From Ecdyonurus torrentis (taxonomy: Eukaryota > Arthropoda > Insecta > Ephemeroptera > Heptageniidae), in the NCBI GenBank assembly GCA_949318235.1, contig OX439135.1, forward strand, positions 23,514,957 to 23,578,956: a stretch of 64,000 bases of DNA, in the 5' to 3' direction. Under the pieces are notes generated by a model. That model ran no database searches. It saw only the letters and a list, made by a program, of their open reading frames with translations, and had not been told where the DNA came from. Below, one piece after another: positions 30,079 to 42,826 of the stretch; the first letter of the stretch is position 1; each line of letters begins with the position of its first letter. Made by a program: the position numbers and the translations under genes.

Positions 30079-30477
30079 AACTTATATATAATGTTGTGCA
30101 GCAAATCTCTTATTTAACGTTAACCAATCAACTTAAAATATTTTTTTGTCATTTACTTAATTTTTTATATTATTTTGTATGCTCTCTACTGTTTATTTAT
30201 TAACTAAAATCAACTTAAAATTTTTTTGGTTATTTTTATTCTATTTTTTATATTATTTTGTATATTGTCTATTGTTTATTTATTAATTACTAATTAAAAA
30301 GTGATACAAAATAATAAATTATTTAATATTAATATTGTTTTGTAACTTATTGTTATATCTAAATAAAAACTTAAGAAATAAAATATAATTATGTTTTTTA
30401 TTTTTAAATAATTAATAATAATTATAAAGGTAATACATTTCGACTTTTGGTAAGAAAGATATAATTTAAGAATTGGA

Positions 30478-31119
30478 TTAATGGAAGTAGGGTACCGACG
30501 TCGGACATTAGACTCAAACTTTTCTAGTCAAGAAAAGCTAAAATTTTGCAAATTGATACTTCAGCTTGAGACAATTTCAAATATATAAAAATTTCAGGGG
30601 GTCACCGTGCAAATAAATATTTTATGATTGTTTTGAAATTTTAAGCCCATAAGACCCAATGTTAATTTCAATTATTTTTTTCGTGACGGCCAAACATCTT
30701 GGAATTTTTATCACGGCTATAGGTGTGACCCTTAGCTACACAATGGCACTAAATTTAGACCTAAAACACTTCTAGTTTTTGAGATATAGGGTCTATGCAT
30801 TCATGTTAAAGTCGACGCCATATTGGATAACTCAATAACATGGGTGACATAGGATAAAAATCTTTTTGCCAGTTTAAAAACACTATATTATGTAATATTT
30901 TTGAGAGCATTTCGATGCTGTAAATATGTTGAATTAGTCTCAAGTATGTGAGAAAAATAACAATAACAAAAAATTAACTGATTTCCCAAAGAAAATTGGC
31001 TTAAATGAAGTTTGTCCTATGCTGAGCAATGTTATGCACTACTCCAGTATGGCCTCCAAGCGCAATAAATATGACGTCATCCGCATACACCCTATAAGGT
31101 CGGTACCCTACTCCCTTAA
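30478..31119 (+). mobile_element. Family A MITE interrupted by family C
   Basis: TTAA at 30478-30481 and 31116-31119, termini GGAAGTAGGGTACCGACG and GGTCGGTACCCTACTCCC. Family C sits inside at 30789-31092. Removing it and one TATA restores GAGATATAAGGTCGG, as seen in the copy at 39427. Confidence 0.85.
30789..31092 (+). mobile_element. Family C MITE nested in family A
   Basis: 304 bp, GGGTCTATGCATTCATGTT to CATCCGCATACACCC, flanked by TATA at 30785-30788 and 31093-31096. The uninterrupted family A sequence has one TATA, so this is a 4-bp duplication shown by an empty-site comparison. Confidence 0.86.
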
Positions 31120-31324
31120 GCTAGTTTCAATATGTCCAGGAACCACGTGATTACTATAATTACAGTTCAAATGAGAAGCTAAACTGTTTACTTCAACCCA
31201 CAGACGCTTCAATATTGGAGGTCATTGGTTAAGAATAAGAATAAATCGAAAATGCTGCCCGACTGATTGTGAGAGTCGACTTTCAGCCTATCACAGCGAC
31301 TTGTTATCTTAAATTAAATTAATA

Positions 31325-31657
31325 TTAAAGCCATAAACCACATAAAAACAACATGTGCTTTTTAATGAATAAACACGAAATGGGATTTTCAAAACTGTTG
31401 ACAATTTTTACTAGAATGTTTATGCCCCACGAGAGAGCGTGAAAATATTGTAAAGTATGCAATTTGCGTAAAAATTCATGTTTATGACGTCAGAAACATG
31501 CAAAAATTTGTAAGAAAAAGTTATGCGGGTTGCATAAATTGAAATATCTGAACACTGCTACTGTTGGGTTTTGAGACAAACTAATAATATTTATGTATAT
31601 CCCATCAAGTGTTTTGTGATATAAATGCTTATGTTTTTGTCTGGTCTATTCCTTTAA
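31325..31657 (+). mobile_element. Family B MITE, copy 4
   Basis: TTAA at both ends; AAGCCATAAACCACATAAAA to CTGGTCTATTCCTTTAA; carries ATGACGTCAGAAACATGC. Confidence 0.82.
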
Positions 31658-32061
31658 ATAAAATAAGACGGCTGCGCGTGCCTTAACATCTTAAAATGAT
31701 TTCTCTTGCTCTAAATACATAATTCTAATTTTTTCATAATTAGATCTGATACTTTAAGTTGTAAGGCTTTTTGCTTAACAGAATACTTCCATAATATATA
31801 GAGCAGTTGCACTCATATTTAAGAGCCGCCATTTTGTTGGTCAGGGATACATAAGCCAGCATAGCCAGCATAGGACAAATGTCATTTTTATTGTTTTAAT
31901 AGCAAAAGAAACTTCAAAGCCTTATTTCTAGCTCCTAATAAGATCGAAGAATATGAGATAAATTCGTTCAGTTGAAATAAACTCTTTTTATGTGAAAAAT
32001 TAGGAGAAATGATGTTTCCCCTATACTGGACAATGCATTAGGCACCACAAACATGGCGACA
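31658..32061. other. No gene recognised
   Basis: Contains a degenerate family C-like stretch (AGCATAGGACAAATG near 31870) but nothing else assignable. Confidence 0.4.
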
Positions 32062-32195
32062 AAGCGCAAAGGGTTTAAACTTTACTATGATGCCGTTTGA
32101 AATTTAATAGTAACGTGATAAAATTTTTAAAAAAAAACATGACCTACATCAATGGAGAAATTTAAAATAGAAATTACATTGAGTACTATTAGCAC
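32062..32195 (+). repeat. Degenerate family D fragment
   Basis: TTTAAACTTTACTATGATGC, then TTAATAGTAACGTGATAAAA, matching the internal part of family D. It ends at the TTAA of the following family B element. Confidence 0.5.
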
Positions 32196-32540
32196 TTAAA
32201 GGAATAGACCGGAGAAAAACATATAAGCATTTATATCACAAAACACTTGATGGGATTTACAAAAATAACGTAAGTTTGTCCCAAAACCCAACTGTAGCCC
32301 CGTAGCAGAGATTTGAAAATTCGATTTATGCAACCCGCACAACATTTTCATACTAATTTTTGCATGTTTCTGACGTCATAAACATGAACTTTCACGCAAA
32401 TTGCATACTTTACAGTTTTTTCACGCTCTCTCGTGGGGCTACATTAACATTCTGGTAAAAATTGTCATCAGTTTTGCAGATCCCATTTTGTGTTTATTCA
32501 TTAAAAAGCACATGTTGTTTTATGCGGTCTATGGCTTTAA
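32196..32540 (-). mobile_element. Family B MITE, copy 5
   Basis: TTAAAGGAATAGACCGGAGA to GCGGTCTATGGCTTTAA; carries CTGACGTCATAAACATGA. Its right TTAA (32537-32540) is also the left TTAA of the next family D element. Confidence 0.83.
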
Positions 32541-32878
32541 GGATTGTATATAGATGGCTTGTATCTCAAAATCTAAAAATAGAGCTTCTAAATTTTATGA
32601 AGCCATTTGAAAGTTAATAGTAACAGCTACCTGATAAAATTTTCAGAACCCGTGACCATTAGATAAAAGAGAAATTAATTATTGAAATTAACATGGGCTC
32701 TTATGGGACTAAAACTTCAAAAAATCATAATTAAAAATCTAGCATAGTGACCCCCCCCAAAATTTTTACATTTTTGAAGATAACTAATTCTAATGTATCA
32801 CGGTACAAATGTTCAGATTTTTCTGTCTTTTTTACAACTTTTTAGTCAAATCCCGCAGTAGCTGAATTCCCGCCTTAA
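32537..32878 (+). mobile_element. Family D MITE, complete
   Basis: TTAAGGATTGTATATAGATG to CTGAATTCCCGCCTTAA. Good reference copy of the family. 32879-33411 is AT-rich with nothing recognised. Confidence 0.82.
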
Positions 32879-33415
32879 AATCATTTGGATATTTTATTGT
32901 AGACATTTTTCAGATTATTTTTAACGTTACATACTATTTTATATTTATGCTTCACAAGAAGAGGAGCAAGCATTTTTAATTTTTAATACTACATCGTACA
33001 CGCACTTTTTAAATTATTTATAATATTATATTTTAATTATTTATAAAATTAACCATAATTTTTATTGAAAGTAAATATTAAAATTTAATTAAATAATATT
33101 TAAATAATAATTTTAATAACCAAATATATAATTATAATAATATAATTTTACTTTTAAAAATTTTAAAAGTTTTATTTAGATATTTTATCTTCGTTAAAAA
33201 AAACGCTAAGTAAATAATTGTTTATGAACTCAGCAGTTCTTCATATTTTAAATTGTGTTTTTTTTTTTTTTTTTCGCATAGTAAACTTTTTCAGTTTTTG
33301 CATTTAAAAAGAGAAATAGGAATAGAGAGATGAATGTCAAATATGGATTAATTTCATTTTTTTTTTTCATTGAACGTAATGTAAGGTATGTATTTTCATG
33401 TTCATTATACATATA

Positions 33416-33720
33416 GAGTGGTTTCATTCATGTTAAAGTCGACGTCATAAGTGAGTACTAAATAACATTGGCCGGTATAGGAAAATGGCACATTTTGCCA
33501 GTTTAAAAACACTTCGCAAAATTTTTTATATCACTGATGCTGTTAACAGGTTAAATTAGTACCTCAAATATGCAAGAAAAATAATAATGATAAAAAAATA
33601 GCTAGTTTTCGACAGAAAATAGCCAAAAACTAGGTTTGTCCTATGCTAAGCAATGTTATTCATTGCTCAAGAGGAGCATCAAAAAGCACTCAGAATGACG
33701 TCATCTGTAAGTTCACACCC
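33416..33720 (+). mobile_element. Family C MITE, complete
   Basis: 305 bp between TATA at 33412-33415 and 33721-33724. GTGGTTTCATTCATGTTAAA to TCTGTAAGTTCACACCC; internal GTTTGTCCTATGCTAAGCA. 33725-34044 shows nothing recognised. Confidence 0.82.
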
Positions 33721-34044
33721 TATAGAAAAATAGTGGCATAAAGAGAAAAAAATATACTGGAGATTTTAATATTTAAGTTAACATCAAAAACTGCAGAGAA
33801 AACTTAAATACACGAACAGCTGTACGTAAATTGTAGACCTGTTTTTCATGATTTACAAACCGTGCTTTTATTATGACCAGAATGCTATTTAATTTAAAAA
33901 AACAACTAAAAATTTCATAAGTTAGCGCCATCCTACACAAATACACATGTTATTTCACTTGCCCTCACAAACTCAAAACTCTTACAGCTCGAGTATTAAT
34001 CCCCGAGTTGTACAAAATTTTCCGTTAAAATATTACAGTGTGGT

Positions 34045-34356
34045 TTAAAGGCGTAGAACACCTTGAACAAAAAATTTGTTTAATATCCTAACAAACCTGA
34101 AAATCAACGTTGATATGGCTGGAGTCATTGATTTCTAATTTATTTTCCATTCACAAAATGCCACTGGCGGTCATTGACCAGTTCACTTCTTTTACGCGCG
34201 CGTAAACCGGTTGAGCTGTGACGTCAGTGACCGCCAGTGTCATTTTGTGAATAAAAAATAAATGAGAAATCAATGACTCCGACCAAATCAACGTTGATTT
34301 TTAGGTTTGTTAGGATATTATGCAACTTTTTTGTTCATGGTGTTCTACGCCTTTAA
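34045..34356. mobile_element. Family G long-inverted-repeat MITE, complete
   Basis: TTAA on both sides (34045-34048 and 34353-34356). Arms ~130 bp: AAGGCGTAGAACACCTTGAA at the left and TTCATGGTGTTCTACGCCTT at the right. Centre has GCGCGCG and TGACGTCA. Non-coding. Confidence 0.85.
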
Positions 34357-34391
34357 TGGTACCCTAAGCATATAAGTGGTCCCCTGATTCC

Positions 34392-34733
34392 TTAAAGGAA
34401 TAGACCAGAGAAAAACATAAGCATTTATATCACAAAACACTTAATGGGATTTACATAAATAACATTAGTTTGTCTCAAAACCAACAGTAGCCCCGTAGCA
34501 GTGATCAGAAAATTCGACTTAGGCAACCCGCACAACATTTTCATACTAATTTTTGCATGTTTCTGACGTCATAAACATGAATATTCACACAAATTGCATA
34601 CTTTACAGTATTTTCACGTTCTCTCGTGGGGCCACATTAACATTCTGGTATAAATTGTAATTAGTTTTGAAAATCCAATTTCGTGTTTATTCATTAAAAA
34701 GCACATGATGTTTTATGTGGTCTATGCCTTTAA
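34392..34733 (-). mobile_element. Family B MITE, copy 6
   Basis: TTAAAGGAATAGACCAGAGA to GTGGTCTATGCCTTTAA, with TTAA on both sides. Clean reference copy of family B. 34734-35284 is AT-rich with no gene. Confidence 0.84.
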
Positions 34734-35284
34734 GATATGTCATACACACATGCATCAAACATATTTATATTAATGATGTTTTAGGTATGTTGGATTTATT
34801 AAACCGATTCCGGAAAATCTTAAAAGTTAATATAACATTATATTTCATTATAACTTGTATCGTCAGTATTATTTCTTTAGTTTCATGATTATAAAACAAT
34901 ATTTGAAAATTCAATCAACACAGTCTATATTCTTATTCTCAGAATTCACGTTATTTTTATCAGTTTTCGTTAAAGCTACACAAACAAATTTATCCCCGCA
35001 TATTAACAGCAGTATGAATAAATGTAATATTTATAAATAAAATATTTAATATGTATAAAAATATCTAATAAATTTAAAAATATATAAATTTTTTAATAAT
35101 TATAACAATAAATAAAATTTAAAAAAATAATAATAAAATCTTATACTTTTTATTAAATTACAATGAAAATTTTTAAATAACTAATATCACGATTGTAGTA
35201 ATAAATGTGTATGTTTGTTATGTGGTGGCCTCTGTACTAGGTACTAGGTACCACTTACTTCACCGTCCATCTTGGACCCTATCA

Positions 35285-36153
35285 TTAAGGCGGGAAATTA
35301 GCTACTACGGGATTTGACTAAAAATTCGTAAAGAAGGAAAAATCTGAAATTTTGCATGGTGATACATTAGGTTAAGGCAACTTCAAAAATGTAAAAATTT
35401 TGGGGGTCACCATGTAGGCTGACCAGACGTCCCGATTTTCGCGGGACAATCCCGATTTTGACCCCTTGTCCCAGCTAAAAATTGAAATGTCCCGATTTCT
35501 AATGAAGGGAAAAAAAAATACAAAATGCAAGAGAAAAAAATGAAAAATTTATTAAAAAATCTATAAAACACGCACATAATATTTATTTTAATATAAAAAT
35601 ATCGTGATTTTTCAAGAACTATATCAATTAATAGCAGATGTTAAAGTCGTTGGCAAGATAAATTAAAATTAAAGTGCCATTCTGAAATCCTTTTTCTTCA
35701 CTTTAAGAAAATTTGCGTTTTTTTTTTTTTTTTTTTTTTTTTTTTTCTTTTTTGGTAAACCTCATTTGCTGTTTACGGGTTCTGAAAATGTCATTATACG
35801 TAGTTGTTACTGTTAGCTTTCAAATGGCATTATAAAATTTTCAAGAAATTTTTGAGTCCATAATCTAAATCTTGCAAATATGATGCCATTTGAAAGCTAA
35901 CAGTAACAGCTACATATGATGACATTTTCAGAACCCGTAAACATTAGATAAGAGTGAAATTAACTATTCAAATTAACAAATCCTCAGTTGAGACGAAAAC
36001 TTAAAAAAAAAAACCATAATTTAAAATCCACTTTTTTTTATTTTATTTTTTTACATTCTCTTATCCTAATTTATCACTGAGCAAAATTTCCTGTTTCTTT
36101 CCTTACAACTTCTTAGTCAAATCCCGCAGTAACTGATTTCACACTTTAATCTT
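35285..36153. mobile_element. Compound family D element with internal insertion
   Basis: Both outer ends are the same family D terminus in opposite orientation (TTAAGGCGGGAAATTAGCTA at the left, CCCGCAGTAACTGATTTCAC then CTTTAA at the right). Two further inverted D segments lie inside (35778-35835 minus, 35880-35940 plus). Between ~35418 and ~35755 is foreign sequence with the short palindrome GACGTCCCGATTTTCGCGGG and poly(T). Confidence 0.6.
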
Positions 36154-36188
36154 TATATTATTAGGAAAAAGAAGCAGCAAAAAAAAGT

Positions 36189-36220
36189 GGGTTGGTGGGT
36201 GGGTGGGTAGGCGGGTGGGT
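36189..36220 (+). other. GGGT-rich tract with G-quadruplex potential
   Basis: Six GGG runs separated by 1-5 bases in about 32 bp, on the plus strand, in otherwise AT-rich sequence. Confidence 0.7.
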
Positions 36221-36299
36221 CATATAATTTAAAAAAATATCCTAAAAAATAATATACATACATAGTTCCTGTTGTTTAATCACATTTGGAGGCTGTATA

Positions 36300-36600
36300 G
36301 GGTGTATGCGGATGACGCCATATTTATTGCGCTTGGAGGCCATACTGGAGTAGTGCATAACATTGCTCAGCATAGGACAAACTTTATTTAAGCCCATTTT
36401 CTTTAGGAAATCGGTTAATTTTTTGTTATTTGTTATTTTTCTCACATACATGAGATACTAATTCAACATATTTACAGCATCAATGCTTTCAAAAATATTG
36501 CATAGTATTTTTAAACTGGCAAAATAATTTTTTTCCCTATGCCACCCATGTTATTGAGTTATCCAACATGGCGTCGACTTTAACATGAATGCATAGACCC
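36300..36600 (-). mobile_element. Family C MITE, complete
   Basis: 301 bp between TATA at 36296-36299 and 36601-36604. GGGTGTATGCGGATGACG to AACATGAATGCATAGACCC. Clean reference copy of the family. Confidence 0.86.
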
Positions 36601-36604
36601 TATA

Positions 36605-37602
36605 GAGAGCAAAAATGCTTGCCGAGTTACGAGAGCGCGCGCTCCGGCATCTCGATTTCGCCGTTGCCGTGCAACGTTTTTCGCTCCAAAATCCGTAAAT
36701 CAAAAATTCACATATCTTAATTTTTGGTAAAATGATCTTAAAATGTTCTTCTACAATATGGTGATTTCCATCTTTCATATTAAATCGGCACTTTTTTATA
36801 AATAACGTTTAAAAATTTAAATGACCTTTAATATTGTTCAAGGTTAAAGTGTGCACAGTACTTTTGTTGTCCACTATATGTTACATAATCTGGCGCAAGT
36901 TTTATATTTTTATCTTAATTTGTTTTTGTGATACAGTGCTTCAAAGTTAGGTATAATGTGGAACTTGCAAAAAAAATTATTTGAATTTTTGGCGGGAAAA
37001 AAACGATTTTGAAAATTTTGACTTTCGGCAAAAAAAGTACCTTGGATAGGTCTATAACATATATCAAAATGAAAAACATCCGAGTATACGTGTCTCATGC
37101 CTTATTATTATAGCCTGGAATTAACGCCTTAATGAACCAAAAAAATACAAATTTGCGTATCAATACAATCAGGAAAATAATCTTTTAAAAAATTTTGATA
37201 AAAATAAAATCATGTGGTAATAATTGTTCATAAATTAATTTCTTTGATTATGATATTTATAATTCTTTATCAGTATTATCACTAACGCACCACGTAATGA
37301 CAGATATCAGATTTAGATAAGGTATCAACCTTTAGCCATTGTCAATAATTATAGCATTTTACTATCTTTTTACCTTTCATGTGTGGCATTATTATTTATA
37401 AATAAATATTTATGTTAATATTTAATTTAATAATAATAGCATTAAAAAAGCACCAACATCACCAATAAAATATTACTAATAAATAATATTTAAAAGTAAA
37501 ATATTGAATAATTTAAAAAAAATTATATTAAAGTTAAGAAACTATTTGCAATTTTAAGATACTATATAAAAATATCATAAAAAAGATTATATTTTTTTTA
37601 TA
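36605..37602. other. No gene recognised
   Basis: Starts with a moderately GC-rich stretch (GAGAGCGCGCGCTCC near 36630, itself palindromic), then AT-rich sequence. Short ORFs resemble nothing known. Confidence 0.45.
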
Positions 37603-37606
37603 TATA

Positions 37607-37908
37607 GGGTGTGTACGCATGACGTCATTCTGAGCGCCTTTCGATGCTCTTCTTGAGCAATGAATAACATTGCTCAGCATAGGACAAAAGTAGTTTTTGG
37701 ACTATTTTCTATGGAAAATTAGCTATGTTTTGGTTATTATTATTTTGCTTGCATACTTTAGGTACTAATTCAACTTTTAACAGCATCAATGCTCTCAAAA
37801 AAAATTGCGAAATATTTTTAAACTGGCAAAATGTGTAATTTTCCTATACCGGCCAATGTTATTTAGTACTCACTTATGACGTCGACTTTCACATGAATTA
37901 AACCACCC
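37607..37908 (-). mobile_element. Family C MITE, complete
   Basis: 302 bp, left flank TATA, right flank TATT. GGGTGTGTACGCATGACG to ACATGAATTAAACCACCC. Confidence 0.82.
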
Positions 37909-37922
37909 TATTGTTATATATA

Positions 37923-38777
37923 AGGCCAAATATAAATGACGGGTACCTTATTAGTCCCGACCATCGGAACCCAAATATAAAAACTTTGCCCTTTGATTAT
38001 GCTTAGGATACCTTAAAACACCCCACAATTTATTTTGGAAAAATTGGAAAATTCCGGGAAATACGCCACTTGTTATTTGTATAGTTTGTATTGTATTGTT
38101 GTATTTGTATTGTTATAGTTAGATACCTTTTTTTAAATTCAAATTTCGCAACAAATTTTTTTTCCAAAAATTGCTTAATTTTTGATAATTTTATATGAAC
38201 TTATATACCAAATTTCTTTGCATTTGCTTCATTTTTCGATTTTTGACGAATTTTAAATGTTTGCTCTTTTTTCAAAGTATAGGTGGCGGACATACTTTTC
38301 CGGACTTTCCTCCTAAAGTTACAGAGCACCCAAGTTATAACTTGGTGCACATGTTAGACATATTAGAACCTACTTTTTAATCTAAATATAAAAATTCCAA
38401 AAAATGCCAAACTTTGTAAAATCTGAGTTTTAAATTTTCAACCTCCGGTGGTGGGCCTTGAAATTATTTTAAGGGTAAAGGTCACATATTTTCTGAAATG
38501 GTTAACTCATTAGGGGTCTAAATCAGTTTAGTTGGATTTATTTCTAACGTACTGTACCATACTGTACATCATATTACGAGTAAATGGCAATTTTTAACAT
38601 CTCCTGTACCAAAAGGTAAAAAATAACAAGTGGCGTGTTTCCCGGAATTTTCCGAATTTTCCAAAATAAATTGTGGGGTGTTATAAGGTATCCTAAGCAT
38701 AATCAAAGGGCGTAGTTTTTATATCTGGGATCCGATGGTCGGGACTAATTAGGTACCGGTCATTTATATTTGGCCAT
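37923..38777. mobile_element. Long-terminal-inverted-repeat element (~150-bp arms)
   Basis: GGCCAAATATAAATGACGGG at the left is mirrored by ACCGGTCATTTATATTTGGC at the right. Homology continues inward through TAGTCCCGACCATCGG, CCTTTGATTATGCTTAGGAT and ACACCCCACAATTTATTTTG. Internal 0.5 kb has no convincing ORF (longest 61 codons). Exact ends and target duplication are ambiguous. Confidence 0.78.
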
Positions 38778-38927
38778 AATTGTTATGGTAATGTTCAAGA
38801 AAGTTGATAATACTTGTTTGCAAAGTCGATTTTCTTATTCTCAAACCACCGTATTTTGTATTTAAATAGTCTTATACTCATATCTCTACTTCGCGATTTT
38901 TTATGTGTTTAACCATAACTAAGTTTT

Positions 38928-39426
38928 CATAAATAAATAAGTATTTATAAATAAAATATTTGAAATGTATAATGACAATAATTATTTTAAAAAGTATTAA
39001 ATGTTTAATAATAAGTACAACAATAAATTATTGAAAAACATTAAAATTATATAAAAAATTTATTATAAATAAATTTCACGTAAGTTTTAAAATAACTTAT
39101 TTCAAAGATGAGATATTTATATTAAAAAAAATTTTTTTTAATTTTTTTTTTAGCTACCATTACATTTTGAGTGTCTGTGATGTTTTTTGAACATAAAGTA
39201 TTGTAAATAATTTCTGAAAAGTCACGAAATAAGTCAATAAAATGTTCCAGATTTGAGTGTGCATGCCGTGCATGCACATTTTTACCACATGAGTTTACAT
39301 GATTTAACCACATGTGGTAAACATGTACTGTATACACCAATTTTATCAACTTTTATAAGTTTGGATAAAGTTTTATAATATTATGTATATAATATAATTT
39401 TTTTTAAAAAGTGTTGAATTATGTAT
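38928..39426 (+). repeat. Diverged spacer module upstream of the array
   Basis: Matches the ~780-bp spacer between foldback bodies of the array: TTGAGTGTGCATG, CATGAGTTTACATGATTTAA, AGTTTGGATAAAGTTTTATA. It is the spacer preceding the oldest unit. Confidence 0.7.
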
Positions 39427-42046
39427 CGGGGAGTAGGGTACCGACGTCGGGAATTAGACTTAAACTTTTATCGTCAAAAAAAAAATAATAAAAATAAAAA
39501 AATAAAATAAATCTGAAATTTGAGCACAATGATACTTCAGCTTGAGACATTTTCAAATATATAACAATTTTGGGAGGTCACCGTGCAAATTAATTTTATA
39601 TGAATTTTTGAAAATTTAAGCCAATAATGCTCAATGTTAATTTCAATAATTTTTTTCTTTTTGTCGTTACAGTCAAACATCTTGAAACTTTTATCACGGC
39701 TAGGTATGACCTTAGCTACACAATGAAACCAAATTTAGACCCAAAAACACGTTCTAGTTTTTGAGATATAAGGTCGGTACCTTACTGCCTTAAATATAAA
39801 TAGCATTTTGGTCAAACAAACATAAATGCTGTTTGTAAACCTTGGCTGTTTTCTGCTACTAAAATGACGATCAGCTTTGGTTAATCAAATGCAATGCGCA
39901 TTTTTAGTGCAAGAAAACAGAGCTTATGTACAATACTATTGATTTTTTAATTCAACGATATTATAAAAATAATTGGCTTATTTTTCTGCGTACAATAAAT
40001 AATATAAAATATTGATCAAAAAATATCACCGTAACTCAGAATCTGATACAACAATAAAAATCTAATTACATAAAACAATTACGTTTCTTATTTACATAAA
40101 TATCTCGTCTTGGCAATTACTTATTTACTAACTTGCATGCAATTTAGTTTTATTTTTCTTGTAATTTTAATTATTATATATATTTATTATAGTTATAATT
40201 TTGTATTTCATATGTTTTTAGATATATTAAATATTTTATTTATAAATATTTATTGAATACTGTTCTAGTTATAACGGTTAAATTTCCAAGTATTTCATTT
40301 AAATTTAAATCCGCTGCAGTGAAAATACAATGTACTTAAAGAAGAAAATTAAAATTACAGTACTAGTTTTTAAACTTATTTTCGTAATTGAAATTCAAAA
40401 TGATGATGATGCAATATAGAAAAGTGTATAGGATGTTTGATAAGAAATGGGACACAAAGGATTTTACGTATTTTTACCGCACTAATACGAGTCAATGAAT
40501 AATAAGATAGATCATATTCACTGCTGCACTTAAATTCTCCGCATTTTATCAAAACTACCCAAAATATGCTCGCCCACCCATTATTCCTTCTCTCTAGTTT
40601 GCATGATGTTTACTTATCACTTGGACGACTCGTTTCCTGTCTTGACCAATTGGATCATCGCAAAATGATAAAAGTCATCGACTCGTATTGGTGCGGTAAA
40701 AATACGCAAAATGCATTTCTTATAAAACATTCTCTACAGTACAAAGTACATACAGACAGTATGATCAGGTTCTATTTAATTTAAAAACTTAAATTTTTTA
40801 ACTTCACATTTCTTGATATCGCTAACTTCTAGGTTGATATATCTCAAACTGAAATATAAAATAACATCCAGAGAAGATCAAATGTAACTTAAAAATTAAC
40901 TTATTTCACACATAGGCAACGTAAAATATTTTTATTGCTTATTGTGACTACTGCACTAATTCGGGAATATTAAATGAGCAGATTTAATATAATTTTATTA
41001 AATTTAAATTGCATCGCCAAAGATAGTAATATTTGTTGTTGTCTTTCTGTTTTCTACATTGAATCCCCAATCTTTTTATTTTAATTAAGACTTTAGACCC
41101 TTCATCAACATTTCACGTTTTTCTCATTCTCAGTGAACTTACTTTCTACAAACGGATATTGTCATCATATTTGTAATGTTACCGATAACTAATATTACTT
41201 TCGATTAATATTTATAAATAAAATATTAAATATAACTAAAAACATATGAAATTTAAAAAATAATAATAATAATAAAACTAAATTGCATGCAAGTTTGTAA
41301 ATAAGTAATTGCCAAGACGAGATATTTATGTAAATAAAAAATCTAAATGTTTTACTTATATTTTTATTGATGCATCAAATTTTAAGTTACGTTGATGTTT
41401 TTTGAACAATATTTTATATTATTTATTGTAAATAATTTCTGCCAAATCACAAATTAAGTCTGCAAAATATTCAAACATTTGATTGTGTCGTCAACATATA
41501 CATAAACATCAATTTTATCCAGTTTTAAGTTAGAATAAAGTTTTATTTTCTTTGTAATATTAAAAAAAAAAATAAAGAAAGAATCGTTGTCTAAATTTCT
41601 AACCAGATAATTGACTACGGAACAACGATCGTCATTTTAGTAGCAGAAAACAGCTTGGGTTTACGAACAGCTTTTATGTTTGTTTCACCAGAATGCTATT
41701 TAAATTAAGAGAGTAAGGTACCGACCTTATATCTCAAAACTAGACGAGTTTTGGTTCTTATTTGATGTCATTGTGCAGATAAGGGTCACACCTAGCCTTG
41801 ATAAAAACTTCATGATATTTGAACGTCCCGTAAAATATACAAAAAGTTATTGAAATTAACAATTGGCATTATAGGCTTAAAATTACAAAAAATCATATAA
41901 AATTATTACCACGGTGACAACACAATTTTTTTTTTTTTTTTAATTTGAACTTGTCTCAAGCTGAAGTATCATTGTGAAAAATTTCAGATTTTTTTGACGA
42001 GAAAAGTTTGAGTCTAATGCCCGACGTCGGTCTCCTACTCCCTTAA
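39427..42046. mobile_element. Diverged first foldback unit (no hairpin)
   Basis: Begins with a plus family A sequence (39427-39793) and ends with a minus one (41705-42046). Between them the sequence is again inverted: CTGTTTTCTGCTACTAAAAT near 39850 against ATTTTAGTAGCAGAAAACAG near 41635, and CTCGTCTTGGCAATTACTTA near 40110 against TAAGTAATTGCCAAGACGAG near 41310. It lacks the hairpin MITE and so gives the empty site (around 40610-40625). Confidence 0.8.
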
Positions 42047-42826
42047 CATCAACTTAAGATGATGTTATTTAAAATGTTAGTAATGACAAATATAATTTTT
42101 GTTACACTTTCGTCAAATCTGCACCAATTCCAGATAACTATAGTGTGCAGAGATGTTATATAGGTTCTTAGGTAACTGTTTATTGTAGGTTTCATTAAAG
42201 ATGTTATATTCACTGAATTTCAAAGTCCTTTTTTTTTTTCACACACCTCCGTAAATATGTCAATACATGTCTCTTCGGTTACCTTCATGTGACAGAGAAT
42301 TTGTGATTTTCACACCTAAATACCTACAAATGAATAAATATTTATTAATAACATATTTAAAATCTATAATGACAATAATTATTTTAAAAAGCATTAAATG
42401 TTTTATAATAAATATAACAAATAATAATTGAAAAAAATAAAAACTCTATAAAATTTTTAATACAACTAAATTTCATGCAAGTTTTTAAATAACTAATTTC
42501 AAAGCTGAGATATTTATATAAAAAAACTAACCTAATTTTATTCTTTTTTTCTACTTACAGTATTACATTTTGAGTGCTGGTGGTTTTTTGAACATAAATT
42601 ATTGTAAATAGTTTCTGAAAAGTTACAGAATAAGTCAATAAAATGTTCCAAATTTGAGTGTGCAAACATGTTAACCACATGAGTTTACATGATTTAACCA
42701 CATTATTGGTTAACCATGATTGGTAAAAATATACTGTACATCAATTTTATCAATTTTTATAAGTTTGGATAAAGTTTTATAATATTCTGTATTATATAAT
42801 TAAAAATAAAAAGGTAAATAATATAT

